NCBI GenBank assembly: GCA_023055355.1
Contig: JALJCS010000010.1
Coordinates: 22,831,001 to 22,895,000, forward strand
Direction of reading: 5' to 3'
From: Agelaius tricolor
Lineage: Eukaryota > Chordata > Aves > Passeriformes > Icteridae
DNA length: 64,000 nucleotides
The notes beneath the pieces are model-generated. The model worked only from the letters and a program-made list of their open reading frames with translations, was not told the origin of the DNA and did not search any database. This document shows, in pieces, positions 42,731 through 57,016 of this stretch. A program made the position numbers and the translations under genes. The first letter of the stretch is position 1; the number at the start of each line of letters is the position of its first letter.

Positions 42731-44166
42731 CTGTTAAATGAAAAACGATTGAATGGGAGGTTAACAGCAAAACACTTCCAACAAGCAGGGAACAAAAAAA
42801 AAAAAACTGAAATGTAATATTTTACTGCAGTGGACAGATCATCAGCAGGACCCTGGGCTCCAAAATGGGCACTTTGTGATGAACACCAACAGATCTGTCT
42901 TCATGAAAGGTCAGTGTGGCCCACAATGTTTCTCCCTGAACCAGCTGAAGCAAACACTACACTGCCTGCTGAGCAAGACAGAAACTACAAGCTTCCTGGG
43001 AAGCATAGGAGATCTTCAGCTTCTTCTAATACCAGATATCTGTATAAAATTAGATATCTTTCAACTGGCTTTGTCCCTGAGAGAAAACACATAGTAATAT
43101 GGTTCATAGGGGTAACATTCACCTTTTTCCTGAGAGCACAGGCCATGCTGTTGTAACAACAAATGGAAGCACAGAACTGCAGCTGATGAGCTTGCACAAA
43201 CTCACCATGAGCAGAAAGCACAATCTCTTGCCAGAAAGTTAAACTGAGAGTATGTTCTTACCACCCAGCTGGAAGTCAGATCACTCATTTCACTCAGTTC
43301 TCAGATTTTTCTGCATATACGTTGAGTGATGCCCTACTTGGATGATGCTACAGAATGCCATATGACTTGGCATCTGTAGTTAACTCTAAATATTGATGCT
43401 TTTCCATGCTGGGGAGCCCATCCTCTTTTCCTTCATTGCATTTACTGGCAGACCAAGGGATTGTGTAGGTGACAGAAAGAAGAATCTAGGTTTAAGCACA
43501 ACCTGCACCCTACAAACCAGCTCACAATCAGCATTGGGGTTGGCATAATGAGAGCACCACACTCAGAAGCAATTAGCTTCCAGGAAGGCTTTTTCCCAGT
43601 TGGTTCTGGTATAGCAATGGGCAAGGCAGAAAGGCCAATCTGCTGAGCTGATACAGAGTTAAAGACGAACTCTTCAACAAGGATTCACAGGACTAAGCCC
43701 TGCACATGCCCAACACTATTAGTAAAAGTCACAACCAGCAAATTTCCTCTTTATCAAAGACCCTGCTTGCCTAGGGAGGATACAAAATACTGACAGGGCA
43801 AAAATTTAAGGCAGCAATTTTCAATCATTTGATGAGAAGGAGATTTCAATCTCACCTGCAGAAACATGCAGACAGTTATAGAGGAAGAAGTGAGATCTAG
43901 GCAATAGATTTCTATTTTGTTATTTACGCTTCATCAGGGAAACCCTAGATAACAATGAATCATATGTTTCTAAGCTGATCTTAAAAACTGTGCATTTAAG
44001 GATTCAGATAGTTTTACCACATTACCTGGCCTGAGTTCTTGCAGAGCCTGATCTTTCCAATACACTGGCATGATGAGCCCAGCAGCTCTGTGGACACTAC
44101 AATGCACTGCAGTCAAAATATTTTTCATTGAGCTACATATATGCCCCAGATTACTTCAACAGGATG

Positions 44167-44206
44167 CTAATAGGTGTATAAAAATTCTAATAGGTGTATA
44201 AATGGA
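44167..44206. repeat. 20-bp tandem duplication
   Basis: ctaataggtgtataaa is repeated at a 20-bp period (44167 and 44187). The two units differ only in their last few bases. Confidence 0.95.
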
Positions 44207-45317
44207 CTATCTGTGCAAAGACACAGATGATTTGATGGACTGTCATTATGGAGGCATTCAAATGACAGGCAAGTTACAACAACCATCTGGAGACTATCTA
44301 AAGAGGTCTGTTCCAAGACCTGGCTGCAAGTGACAGAGAAATTAACTTGCATTAACTGTAAGGATATTTTACACAGAGCAAACCACACATTCACTCCCAA
44401 CCCTCTCATCATTTCTGTGATGTAGACAGAAAGTTTGCTCATAGGTCTGCAATTCTGTGGAGAGCTGCTTTTTAGGGAGCTGCTTGTGGACCTCTGGAGT
44501 TGGAGCTCAAAGAAACATTGCTGCAATGTGTGATACAAAAGTCAGATTAAAATGATAAGAAATACTACAAATTTATTGCTTGTAATACTTGTCCCAGTGG
44601 TTGTAATCACAGTGAACACTGCAGCCCAATACCCTGCACAGTCCTGCACATATATTGCTTTGAACACAATATACTTCAATGACTTTGTAACAGACATCTT
44701 GTACATCTTAAAATAGCGATCCTTATCAGCCAGTCCCTCTGTTTTCTTTTGCTTTCTCAAGGCAATATTGACAAGAACAGAGTGGATTTTTCAGAAGCAG
44801 TCGAGGGTGAGTTAACTTTCCTATCACAAAAGCTGACACAACTTCTGCCTTAACTGAAATATCTACTAAAAAGACAAACACCGAGTTGCTGATAATGTGA
44901 GACATAAAACCAGGAGATGATGAAATATACTGGCTGCTGAAATTCCAGGTGGGCTGTAAAAAGCACCTCCCCACTGAGAGTTCTGAACATAATTTTAAGA
45001 AAATGCAATAAAATCAATGCTCACAATAGTGGCTACAGTGCTGCTCAGGAAGTAGTGCAGCCTAATGCTCTTGTTGTACAGTGGTTGACACTGCTGTACT
45101 TTCCAGGCTGTGCATCAAGAAAGGTGCCATGTGCGTACCTGAAAAGTCAGAAGCATCAAGAGCTAGCAATTTAGAACCAAAGAAGGAATACTAGGAAAAG
45201 CTGATTAAAAATAGCATAGCACAAAACTGTCTTCCCAAAAAAAAGTGTTGGAAATATAATTAATTGACATGTTTGAAATGAGGTTGGACAAGGTATCAGC
45301 AAATATACTGTAAGCAG

Positions 45318-45343
45318 CCAGCACTCATTAACAGGAGTGCTGG
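45318..45343. repeat. Perfect inverted repeat, 9-bp stem, 8-nt loop
   Basis: ccagcactc and gagtgctgg pair around attaacag. This is a short GC-containing hairpin in an AT-rich intron. Confidence 0.95.
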
Positions 45344-48300
45344 ACAGGAAATGTGACAGGTCTTCCTCTTATCGTCCTCTATGATTTTTCATTAATTTTC
45401 TGCAGTCTTGTTATCATTATAGCTGCACACAGCTGTCCCGAGATCTGAACTTTGACATCCTAGACCTGCTTTTCTCCACAGGATCATTTAGAAATAAGTT
45501 GACCTATTTTCCATCCTCTAGTTTACAAAGGGAAAGGAAAAACAAATCAAGTTTCTTTCTGTATTCAAAGTAAATGTGATTTAGCAAGTACATCATAATG
45601 GAGTTTAAAAAGTTACACAGAAGTGAAGAATGTTGAAGTTACATTTCAGAGATTTCTTAATCTGCACATGCCTAGTCTTTTAGGCTTAATACTTCTACAG
45701 ATCAGATCTATGCTTTAGTGGTCACTTCAAAGTTTCCCTCTGTGCTTCACCTTTGAAGTAAAGGTGCTCATCAGTTCAGCTTCTCAAAAAAAAAGAATTT
45801 GTTTTTCTTGTTGATCTAGTGACACGAGAGCCACCAGCAAGCAAACCTGAGATCACAAGGGCAGCTCAACACCACACAGATAGAGCTGGTGGCAACAAGG
45901 TGAGAGGTGGAAAAGGAAGAGAAATCTTCCACCATCTCAGTCACACTTCTTCCCACTTCCCAGGGAAAGAGTAAGTATTCTTCCATTTTAGAAAGCAGCA
46001 CGTGAGGTGTAGAGGGGCAAGGAAATGCATACGAAGTCAAACACAACCTGCTACAAGAATTTCATTCACATCACAGTAAAAAAAACTCAAAAAACAAACT
46101 TCCTTCTTTCAAAAGGACACTCTTTTGTTTAAATGCAGCGAGTGAGACTAAAAATTATTTAAAGTTTAGGTTGCTTTGGACAGAGCAGAAGAGCCAACAG
46201 TGCTCCCTCCTGCATCTGCACTGGTTGAGAGAGAAGTTACTAAGAGCTAGAGGGCAGTAAATCCTTGAACCATTCCAAGACAATATCAAGACCATTGCAT
46301 CTGCTTCCATAGATCAGAAAACCACTCAGAAATAATCTCAACATTTCTTCTGAAGACCATCCCCATTCAGATCAGCCCTTGGGGTTTATTCAAATCCCAG
46401 TTTCTCCACCTCAAACTTGGCAACAACTAGGAGAAAATCACACTATTTTCTCAAATTCACTTGCACAAGTTTAGCTAGGGCTGCTCCCAAAATATCACTG
46501 CCTGCCTCAGTGTGAGGTCAAGGCATCCTACCCTCCCTACTTGACTGGCAGGTCCTCTGAAGCCTCCTGACAATGATCTGTGGTCTGGCACTTCAGGCAG
46601 GTTCAGGGCCTGTGTGAGACACGTAGCTGCCACCTGAACGTGCCCACAGATCCCTCCAGCAAACAGGGCACAGCTGTCTGCACCTGAGCTCCAGCCTTGG
46701 CATTTGCCTTTAGAGGCACACCTCTACACCAGTAATGCCCACAGCTTTTGAAAATGGGGCTTCAGATATTTATTCCTGTTTCATAATGCAAGGATTTTTA
46801 TTTAATCTTTGCTCTGTTTTGTTTACATTATTTTTTCACGCAACGACGCTGTAATCACAGGTGCAAAGCAAGCTGAGTGCCACTACCTCCTTCTAGTCAT
46901 TTCCATACCTGGAAACCATTAAACTACACAGATAAAGCTCTCTTCTCATGGATTTAAACTAAGTTATCATTACGTTTTTACATCTGTCCATACTACATTT
47001 TTTTCCTGTTTACTTCGTTTAATGAGCACTCCTTGCACTTACAAATCTGTAATGGGAATTAAAAAGCTGTTGTCCAGGCATAGGTTACTGTTAATTTTTA
47101 TCTTCTATTACTCCATTCTACTCTTTTATTGCATTCTCAGCTTGGTAAAATTTCAAGCTAAATACAAGCTGGAAGTCATTCAAAACCAAGTAGGAGACTG
47201 CAGCCACATCTTCTATTGTATAATGTGGAATAGTTTAATGCAGCCCTGAAAAGCAGATTTCCTAAATGCTTGTTAAATTATTTCCATAATTCAAAGGTGA
47301 CAATGCTTTAATTTCAGGGTAATGCTACAGCTTTATGACTTCACAGTTTTATTTAATGGTCCAATTCACTAGGATATTATGCTGTCTGCATTTGGCCCTA
47401 GGAGATGTTTTTACAGCATGGGACTGCAATGCATTAAGCACATTTTAGACTCTCTGTTTAGCCTAGCCCATAGTTCTATCATCTTGCTGGAAACCTCCAA
47501 GTTGCTTTTGACGGCACACAAATTAAATTGTGGGAAATTAGAGCAGCTGGAAAACTGGCTTTCAATGAATTCTGTATTGTCTAATTCTCATTTTTATTCT
47601 TCAACTTGAAATATCCCTGTAGAGCATATTCCACCCATACAAATGGCATCATTCCTCTGTGATTTAGGAGGTTTTTCACAAAACAAGATTATTCAGACTG
47701 ATTAAATTGCCAACAAGCAAAACATACGGTAAATGCTACATGAGAGAAAAAAATAACTCTCAGAGCTCATACAATGCATTTGTTTCGTGGTGCTCCACAA
47801 TGAATGCCAAATTTTATCCTGAATGCTGTACCTATAACTAAAAGTACACAAAAAAGAAAAGACTTTCCTTCTTAAACACTGTACTGTTCTAAGCTGCAGT
47901 GGCAGGTCAACCCAGCTACTCTAATATAAATTCCCCTCAAAGGATATTAAAAGAGCAATTTCTTATCACAGGCAGTTTAATTCACTGACTCCAAAGAAAT
48001 GTTTCCTGAGTCTTCTCTGAAAGCATCCCATTACTATTTTTGTACCTATTTTTTTTTTCTGCTGGCTGACCTAGCAATATATGCTTCTGCAGCTTCTTTT
48101 CTGCTCATCAGCTTCCTCCTGAGTTCTGATTCAGCCACATCCACCCAGGGCACTGCAATGCATTCAAAGCAATTCTCAGCAGAATGACCGTGCCAGATGT
48201 CTCTGATGGATGACAACAAGACACCTCTTTTGGGACATCTTGCACCCTCCTCCCCCCAGGTTCTGGAAGAATATTTAATGAAAATTCAAAAGAGAAACAT

Positions 48301-50442
48301 ATCAATTGTCAGAACTACAATGTGCCAAAAGACCCTTAGTGTTTGAGGGATGCCTTTAATCTAAACAGTAGTAAATAATTTGTAAGGAATTTCTATTTTT
48401 TGTTTTCTCTTGTGAAAAAGTCAGTCATAACTACAGACAGTAAGCTACAGGGTAAAGGGAGTTTGGCCATTTAAATTGTTGTTGCAAAATTCTGTAGCTG
48501 CAGGTATTAAAAGCAGAATTAAGGGCATGCCCTCCTCCTATCTGTTCTTGCTTCAGCCTGCCCAGGGGCAGCCCTCCTCTTCACATGAGAATTTCCCAAG
48601 CCCACAAGAAATGCAAAAAGGGCTGAGTACATGGTCCCTCCTGCACCCGTGTAATTGCTATACAAAGCAAAACGGAAATGCTTTCTTATGGAAAATAGAT
48701 TAAGGAATTCTATAACCAGATGAGCTGAGATTCACAAAGGGAAAGATGGATTCCATGGACAATAATACAACTGATTGTTTTAGGAACATCAATGGGGATA
48801 TGTACTATATGGAAGAATAAAAATCTTAATCATTGTTAGCTGAATAAAAAAAAAGGACGCAATTTGTAAAAAACTGCAAGTATAATTTCGATTATCTACT
48901 TCACATCTTATTAGAATCCCTTACTTTTTCTGAGATTTAAACAGAGAAAATAAAACTTTCTTTTTCCCACACCAGAGAAATTAGCATTATTTTCACTTTG
49001 AGATGAGACTCCAAAACAGAAATGATCTGCAACAAGTAGAGATGCATTTTTGTTAATTAATGAATTTTTCGCTGGGGCAGTTTCAAAAACAGATCTTGGA
49101 CCAGCAGCAAGACCTGAGATAAGGTTGCATCTTTCCCCAAACTGCAATCCTGTGAGGAAAAAAAGGGAAGAAAAGAAAGAAAAACTATTTGAGGACAGGT
49201 AAATATCTGGCAAAGATAAACTGAACCACTGATCTAGTCATGGCAATTTCTAAGCATTATTGATTTGATAGCCCAGGGTCTGAATACTGTAAAACAGCAT
49301 CAGTAGAGAAGTACAGGATGAATCAAGTGTACTGCAAGTAAATCTTTCAGATTTCAACGGTAAAATTTACTCAGAAGGAGATGAGAAAAGTTCATTCCAC
49401 TTTTCAACCAGGACAGCAAAACCAGCACATGGAAGTAGGTTGCATGTCTATGGGCTTTGTCCTGGAGAACATGGTTATTAGCATTTAAGTAGTACTCCAG
49501 ACAGACCAATAGATTTCTAAGCAGCATAAAAAAAATAAGCCTCACAATGACAGAAAGACTGACAGACCTGAGGTTCAGAGGGTCTATCAGTCATCTTTTC
49601 TGTTGACTGTTATCAATCTTCAATTAAGATTAATTCAAGTGGGCTGATTATCAAACAACCAGCCTACGAGGAAAATCTTTCCCAGCCCTGGTGGCTGTTC
49701 ATTATCCCAAAGTATGGCACAACATAATCTTTCTGCACTTCATGTCAAAAAGGTGTGGCCATAGACCCCCATGGATGACTGGAGACCCAGGAAGTGTGAG
49801 CATAGCTAGCTTACATTCCCATGTGGATGGCCCTGGAAACATGCCAGATGTGTTCCCAAAGCACTCAATGCAACCACCCCAATTTAATGATCTCTGCATG
49901 GACCCATTCACATCCTCATGGTGCCCTTCATGGCACCCAACTGCATCCAATCATGGCTTGGGCACATACATTTGGTTCATTTCCCCACACACAGATGCAC
50001 GTTTGGTGTGGATTCCTCAGTGTTTCCTACAACTGACGAATTTCCCTGTGAAGTGATTTTGTGTACAACAGGTATATAAGGTGAAAACAACATTATATTA
50101 ATAAGGTGGTGTATTTTCCTTTTAGATCTCGTTTTGAGGGTTTTGTCTTCCACTGTCATTGAACCTTCTTCCTTCTTCTCCTATTGTAAGAAAATGAAAA
50201 TGAGCATTGCTTCTGTCAGTGAGCCCCATCCACTTTGAGTATTCCCATTCTAAACAGTCCTGGATTATTTTCTGTTAACCTCTCTTTGTACAGGTATCTT
50301 TCTAAGTCTTTGATTAGGCATGTTAGTGTTCCTGACAACCTCCTATTTCAACAACATATTCTACCTCTGGTAGAAATAAACAGTCCCCAAGGTAAGATCC
50401 TTTTAAAGTGCTTCATAGGCTCTTCTCACTTCTTGGCCAATA

Positions 50443-50471
50443 AGTATGCTATACTTATAGTATACCATACT
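50443..50471. repeat. Inverted repeat, 13-bp stem, 3-nt loop
   Basis: agtatgctatact and agtataccatact pair with one mismatch around tat. Confidence 0.95.
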
Positions 50472-52810
50472 ATTAAATAGTAGCACGTCGTCAACAGTTT
50501 TTTGTCACCTTGCTTTTTCAGCCACTTCTTCAGACAGTGGATAAGTACATTTACCCACTCTAGTATCAGCTATTCATCAGATATTCTGTGACACTATTCC
50601 TTGCCATGCTGAAAACTGACTTTATATTTTTTAATACTTTTTTCCTTTTTTTTTTCTCCCTGCAACATTTCCTTTCCCTTATCTCTCTCCCTCTTTGTAT
50701 AACTGTCAAATTCCCTCTCAACACACACAATCACAATTTTCTGCTTTATACAGAATTTCTATTCAGCAGTGGGCTCTAAGTTTGACAGGCTTTAGAGAAA
50801 CCACTGCAAACATAAACACAGTAAACTAACTTGTAATGTTGATATTTCCATATCCACACCAGACACTGGATACCTATGACCAGACACCAATGTACAAGAA
50901 ATCTGGTGTTTATCTGCCCCAGTTAATAACTGGCTACAATATTTCAGACCCCTATCTGAATCTCTTCAATTAAACAGGCAAAAATGCTGTTAGGAAGAAC
51001 TTTAAAAAAATAGAAAGGAACTTAAATTAGAATTAGAAAGACCTTTTAAAAAATTAAAAAAACGACTTTTCTTTAAATGCAATGATGCTGGCTATTTCTG
51101 ATGGTCTGATTTCTTCCTTGAATTCATCCTTCACAGATTAAAGGCACTGTAATTCCCAGAAGGCATGAGCTCTCTGCACCTCCACTTTTAAAAACACTAA
51201 ATGAGTCATTGCCCTGAATTTTCCATTCCACCTCCAAATTCTTCAGCTTGAACACATTTTGGGCATACAGAGGTTACTGCTTCTTGAACTGTATACAGAA
51301 AGAACTGCCAGCCTGAGTAAAATAAAAGCTTTATTTAGCCCAGGAGCCTACCTCTGCCTCTGAGGGTAAAGAGAAACCCAGGGAAGCCAAAAGGTTTTCC
51401 TGAAGCTCATTCCCATTTCCCAATGGTCTTTGCCTCACAGCCACCTGAGTGGGAACCTACAACTAAACCTCCATGTTTACTTGCACTTTCTGAATCTATC
51501 AGACAAAACTGGGGCTTTTTCCAGATAGATTGTACTCCCTCTCTTGTCTGTAGCCTCCTTGCTGTCCTGTGGTGGTTTCAAGTTGAATTCATTGCATCAG
51601 GAAAAAGCAAGCAAACAAAAAACTCCCAAATCCTGCCATGTAATTTTTTAGGTGCCCCTTAGATCATATGTGATGGAAAAGAAAAAATTCCTGTGTGTTT
51701 TCTCTATGCCACACATGATCTCCACTCTCTCCTGTGACAGTTCCCCTCAACCATCTTCTTAATTTGTTTAGTCTCCCCACACATGGAAGCCATCCACGTT
51801 TCTCCATTCACAGGAGGTGTGTTAAAGATTTATGCCACAGAACAATAATATTTTTTCTGTTCCTTCTATGTACCTAGTGTAACAACACAGAATTTTGTAT
51901 TTCACCTTTCCCTGAGTATGGAGCATTTTCAGAAAACTAAGCAGAAGCATAATCTGAAAAAAGAAACAAATTGAGAATCCATCTCTGTGTACACAAAATA
52001 ATTTTTTTTCCTACTTTGCACTTAATCGATTACTGTAAACAATTTTTATGAGAATAAAAATAAGAGAAGTTCCCAGAGAGAAAAGAAGTTCTTTTGATTA
52101 AGGCACCCAAACCACATTCAGTTGACCCAGAAGCATAAGTTTTCCAGGCTAGGAGGTTCTGCCAGTTTTCCCCACCTCCACCTTGCTCATAACCAATGTT
52201 ATGAGAATGTCAGCAAGTTCATTACAGATAGAGAGAAAATCAGGTATATGCCTTCTGGATTTCTGCCAGATAAGGTTTTTTTGAGGAAAGCAAATGCAAG
52301 GTGTTTGTCAAAAATCCTACTTCTTCAGCAGAGATAAAAAGCACTGACAATGTTTTGATCACACATATTTATATGATAAATAATAAAAATGAGCACATTT
52401 CCCATATTGAAGATCAAGGAAGGATATTCAGACAGAAAGGTGAAACTCTGTTTCAATTCTTAGGAGATTCAACAGCAAAGGAGACACATCTTATTAAATA
52501 TTTGTTACACTTGAATAAAAAACATAGTTAATAATTAACTGTTGTGCATTTAATTAACATAATCACTACCCAATTAAATAAAAATGAAAATTTAATTTGA
52601 GCCACTTTAAGTACAAGGAGATTAAGGATAAAATATGAATATCCCGAGTCCTCAGTTTTCAGCACTGAGTGTGGAAGTGATATGTGGCAAAGTAGTTCAG
52701 CCAGAATTAGCAATTTAGAAAGGGTAATAAAACATTCCTTCATCTGCACCTGGCCACAGGAAGCAAAAAATGCCAAACAGGAGACGGTGTGGGAAATTTC
52801 ACCTCCATTT

Positions 52811-52849
52811 CAAATATAAAAAGCAGAAAGGGAGCTGCTTTTATATTTG
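52811..52849. repeat. Inverted repeat, 15-bp stem with one bulge
   Basis: caaatataaaaagcag and ctgcttttatatttg pair over 15 bp with one unpaired A, around the 8-nt loop aaagggag. This is the most stable-looking small hairpin in the window. It lies about 0.8 kb after exon A in the gene's direction. Confidence 0.95.
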
Positions 52850-53606
52850 GGGATCCATCCCCATGCAACAGGGGCGATGTAATCTTTTCTCATACTCTTG
52901 GCTTGACAATCCTATATACAAAATAGGACCCACTTAAGGAAAGAATTTACCAGACAGATCTGTTCATTTGAAACAATTCTTATTTTAAACCTATGGAACT
53001 GTAAGGTTAAAAAGCTTCAACCAACAGGTCATCTTGCCAGGCTCTTGCTCTGCTAGCCATCTCTTTGGTGTCCCCTCTCCTAAGATCATCATGCATTCTC
53101 CTCCATACAAATACCAGGGACAATCAAGGTTTCCACTCCTTGGAATGCCTTAGGCAGCACACTTGTATGAGGGGATGTATTGCTGCCTACATCAGACTAG
53201 AAGGGTTTATAGATAGCTCAGTGAGAGGAATTTAATAATAATTCCCAGATCTAGTATTCTAATAAAGCAGAGAAACCATTCAATTACAAAAGAATAGTTT
53301 GGATTCTAAGTTTCTACCTCATTTGTAAAAAACAAACATCTCATCAAAAGTTAGGATATTATGAAGTGCCCTTTATAAGGTGCAGACACTGTTGTATACC
53401 AGTTAGCAAAGCAAGTCCTTCAAAGTTATTGTAAAAATCACTTTTACATGGATCTTATTTAAGGAAACATTTCAAAGTGAAACCTCAGTTACAAATTTGC
53501 TGCTTCTTCCACACTGAGCTGTAACATTATCGATGTCTAACAATACTGACTAAATAATACTGAGCTGAATTATTGACATCTCTATCATTTTATTAAGACC
53601 ACCTCA

Positions 53607-53801
<195 letters not shown>

Positions 53802-56800
53802 TCACAGACAGAACAGTCAGACATGTTTTATACATGAGTACTGCATTAATTGTTGCCATTACATACCCTGTTAGCACACAGCTGATTAGCATGTGAAATT
53901 TTACCGCATCTGGGTCGGAACCCATGCTCTAAATCACACATTTCTTTAACTAATTCCTTTAAATCAATGCATGCTGGCTTTAAAGATACAGATACTTGCT
54001 TTATTTTGGATTAAAGGATGTAAATACTTAAATGAAGGGATATGAACTTTCAAATGTGACGTATCTAGTTGTGGAGTGATACATGTATTCACCATGTATA
54101 TTTCAAAGACACATCTACATACAGACAGGTACACGTGATTTACTACCTAGGCATGCCCTTAAGTCTTGTCAACACAGATGATAGATATTTTTGCCAGTCC
54201 TTGCCTTTCCTGCATGATAAGGTTAACAGAAAGCATTAAAACCCTACCATAGTCCACTATCCAAATGAAATCCAGTGTCCCCCAGCAGAAAAGTTCAAGC
54301 TCAGACATGGTCTCCATCCCAGGTTACATTTTTATGCTTTAGACCTAATTTTATACAACCAACTCTTTCTCTCTGCTTATCAATATACTTCTCTTAAGAG
54401 TACCAGTGCCCATGAAATGGTTAATAAAACAAGTACAGCAGGTCACCAAGAGCAAGAAAAGGAAGAAAAACCCACAGGTCAGTGTAAGAATACAATCTTT
54501 GTATTTGAGGTGTATTTTCAGGAAAGCTACAACTGTCACTTCATATGAAGCAAAGAAAAAACTCCTGCAGAGAAGCAGTCCAGAATATCAGAAAGTCACA
54601 TGTATGATCCTGGACCTTGAACAACAACCCTAAATCTCATTTCAGGAGAGTTGATTTTCTTCCTCCCCACCTACTTAAACACTTATCTGATTATACTGAC
54701 ACAATTATTCTCCGTAGCAGTTCATGACTGCTGTGTTGAGGCTGTAAATACAATTGCAAAATTCCCAGTGCTTTTCATGTGAAAGGAACTCGGGGAGCTT
54801 TGCAGATTGATGGCAGGGCCAGCACTTCCTCACCACTCCTAAACACAATCCCTGCAGAAGACAGCAACTGCTTCACAGCAGCAGGAATAGCTCCTCACTC
54901 TCACTCGTGTGCACACGTGGATTCACATCCCTCCTTTTCCCTCATTCCCTTAAAGAAACTTCTCAAATGAAACTTTCAAAAAGGCATATATGGTGAGCCC
55001 TGAAGTAGCCTTGTCTGAAGAATGCTGTAAGATAGTTCAGCACTTATATATTGGACATTTCTTCACTTCTGCCAACAAAAAAGAACCCCAGTTCTAGGGG
55101 ACTCTGGTCCAAACTGGCTATGGATTAAGTCTCATTGTTCAATCATTTGTACACTCACCAAAATACGTTTTTCCCTTGCACACTTCTTGCCTGACCAGAC
55201 ATCTTTAGCAGACAGAACATCACTGAGTGCTAAACAAGCACAGCACTATCCTTCCCAGGGTTAAGAAGCTGCTTAAGGTACTCAGCACCTGATGAGACCC
55301 TGCCTTAATTAGCATCCATCCTATAATAAATATAATTAGGAAAGATTTTTCCTCACAGCCTGATGTATTCAAGCATGGTAGGAGCCCTGAATATCTCTAA
55401 ATTCCCACTGTGATAGCTGGCCAAGAACACATATTAAATGCAAGTTAAATAAAATCCCCAAACCAGAACCTATTCTTCCAGTGTTCAGAACCTGAGGGGC
55501 TGACAGAGTCCCTGAGTTGCAGAAGTGCTGACAGAAGCAGTGGGCATATGGAGGTCAGGAGAGAGATGGTAACAGGCAATTAAGTAAGCAACCAAGGAAT
55601 CATGGTTTGATCAATTTGCAAAGTTCTGAAACTGCAGTTCACTCTAAATTTGCTGTCATCATCGTTACAGGACACTTCATCTTGTCTCATTAGGGAATAT
55701 GCCAATTGCTTCCTCTGAATTGTTTGCTGAGTGTTTTTGAAGACAAAGGATGGTGCGAGGGGTAGAGATATAAAACAAGTATGTTGTCAGTGAACTGGCA
55801 CAGCAAATCTCAGTCTTCATCACATGTTCTTTCTAAGTGTTCTTCTTGACTGTCATTTTGGCTGGAGCCCATATCTAATTTTTTCAAATTAGTAAGGAAA
55901 GATGTGAAGATTCTGCCCTTAATAATGTGGGTAGATTCAAACAGAGATGATCTACTCACCTTTAGATAGCCCCTTTGTCACTGTAACTTTAGGGGAAAAA
56001 AAGGCTATACAGAGCTAGAAATCAGGCTAAGGGTGCTCAACTGGTATAAATCTGAAAGGATACACAGGCTTCCATAAAACTACAGTTATGTCTGCCAGAA
56101 GGAAATCCATCCTGGTATGTTTGCCTTTCAGTTATATGAGAAATCCAGCACTACATACTGGGAAGTAGCAGAAGAAATGGGAAAAGGCCATAAACCTTGA
56201 GCTCTAGCACATAAAACATATTCCATCATGATTAGTGAAAAGCAGTTTTGGTGGGCAGTTTATTTCGTACCTGCACACAAAGTTCCACATGCCTGTATCT
56301 GTAGCACTTGGTACTGCACACTTCTAGACTGCAAGCAGATGGGCCATTGATTTTAATTCTCTTTTTTGCTGTTTTTTTTCTATATAAAATGCATCAAGAA
56401 GAAAATTATGTTTGTTTTTCAGTAACTGGCAGATGCCCCTACAGACATTTTGAGCGCACCAACCATTCCAAGCTCTGCTCAACTCCTTTGTGGCCTGAGA
56501 TGTTTGCTTGCTTCAGAACAAAGTTATGCAATTCCATTTGCTGAAAAAGGCTCTATTATGACAGGAACAACAACTTGAAGCCATCTTTATGGATCCATGA
56601 AAGACAAGATCTCTTTGCAGTAATTAGTCTCTTTTTGCAATCAAAAATATCATATGAAAGTAAAAAAAACAGACAAACAGTCAGCTCTGACTGTTAAGTC
56701 CCCAGAACCTCAACTTTGAAAACTGCCTTCGCATTTATGCTCTGTTTTGTGTCAGGCTTCTCTGGTGTAGATGGAGTTGTGGACCTCTCAGGCAGGTATG

Positions 56801-56997
56801 GCTGGTAAAAGCATTAGGGTGAAGCACAGCACAAGGCAAGAAAACAGTGTAAAAGGTGTCACAGGGCTGTTGCTGGTAACTGGCTACACCGCGAAGACCA
56901 AACAAGAAACAACCTGACTCCAAGGTCCCAGATTTAGCAAGGGACGTGATATCAGAAATATCTGTTTTACTTGGTCACAAAGGATGTCTTTCACAGC

Positions 56998-57016
56998 TTT
57001 TTTTTTTTTTTTTTTT
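56998..57016. repeat. 19-nt poly(T) run
   Basis: Nineteen consecutive T bases on the plus strand (A on the gene strand), followed by ccag. No retroposed body was recognised next to it. Confidence 0.95.

Noticed and set aside
44167..44538. 123-codon minus-strand open frame
   Set aside because: It ends in the 20-bp tandem duplication and has no similarity to known proteins that I can see.
49691..50056. 121-codon plus-strand open frame rich in His, Pro and Trp
   Set aside because: The region is pyrimidine- and CA-biased and low in stops; three overlapping frames are open on both strands. No known domain.
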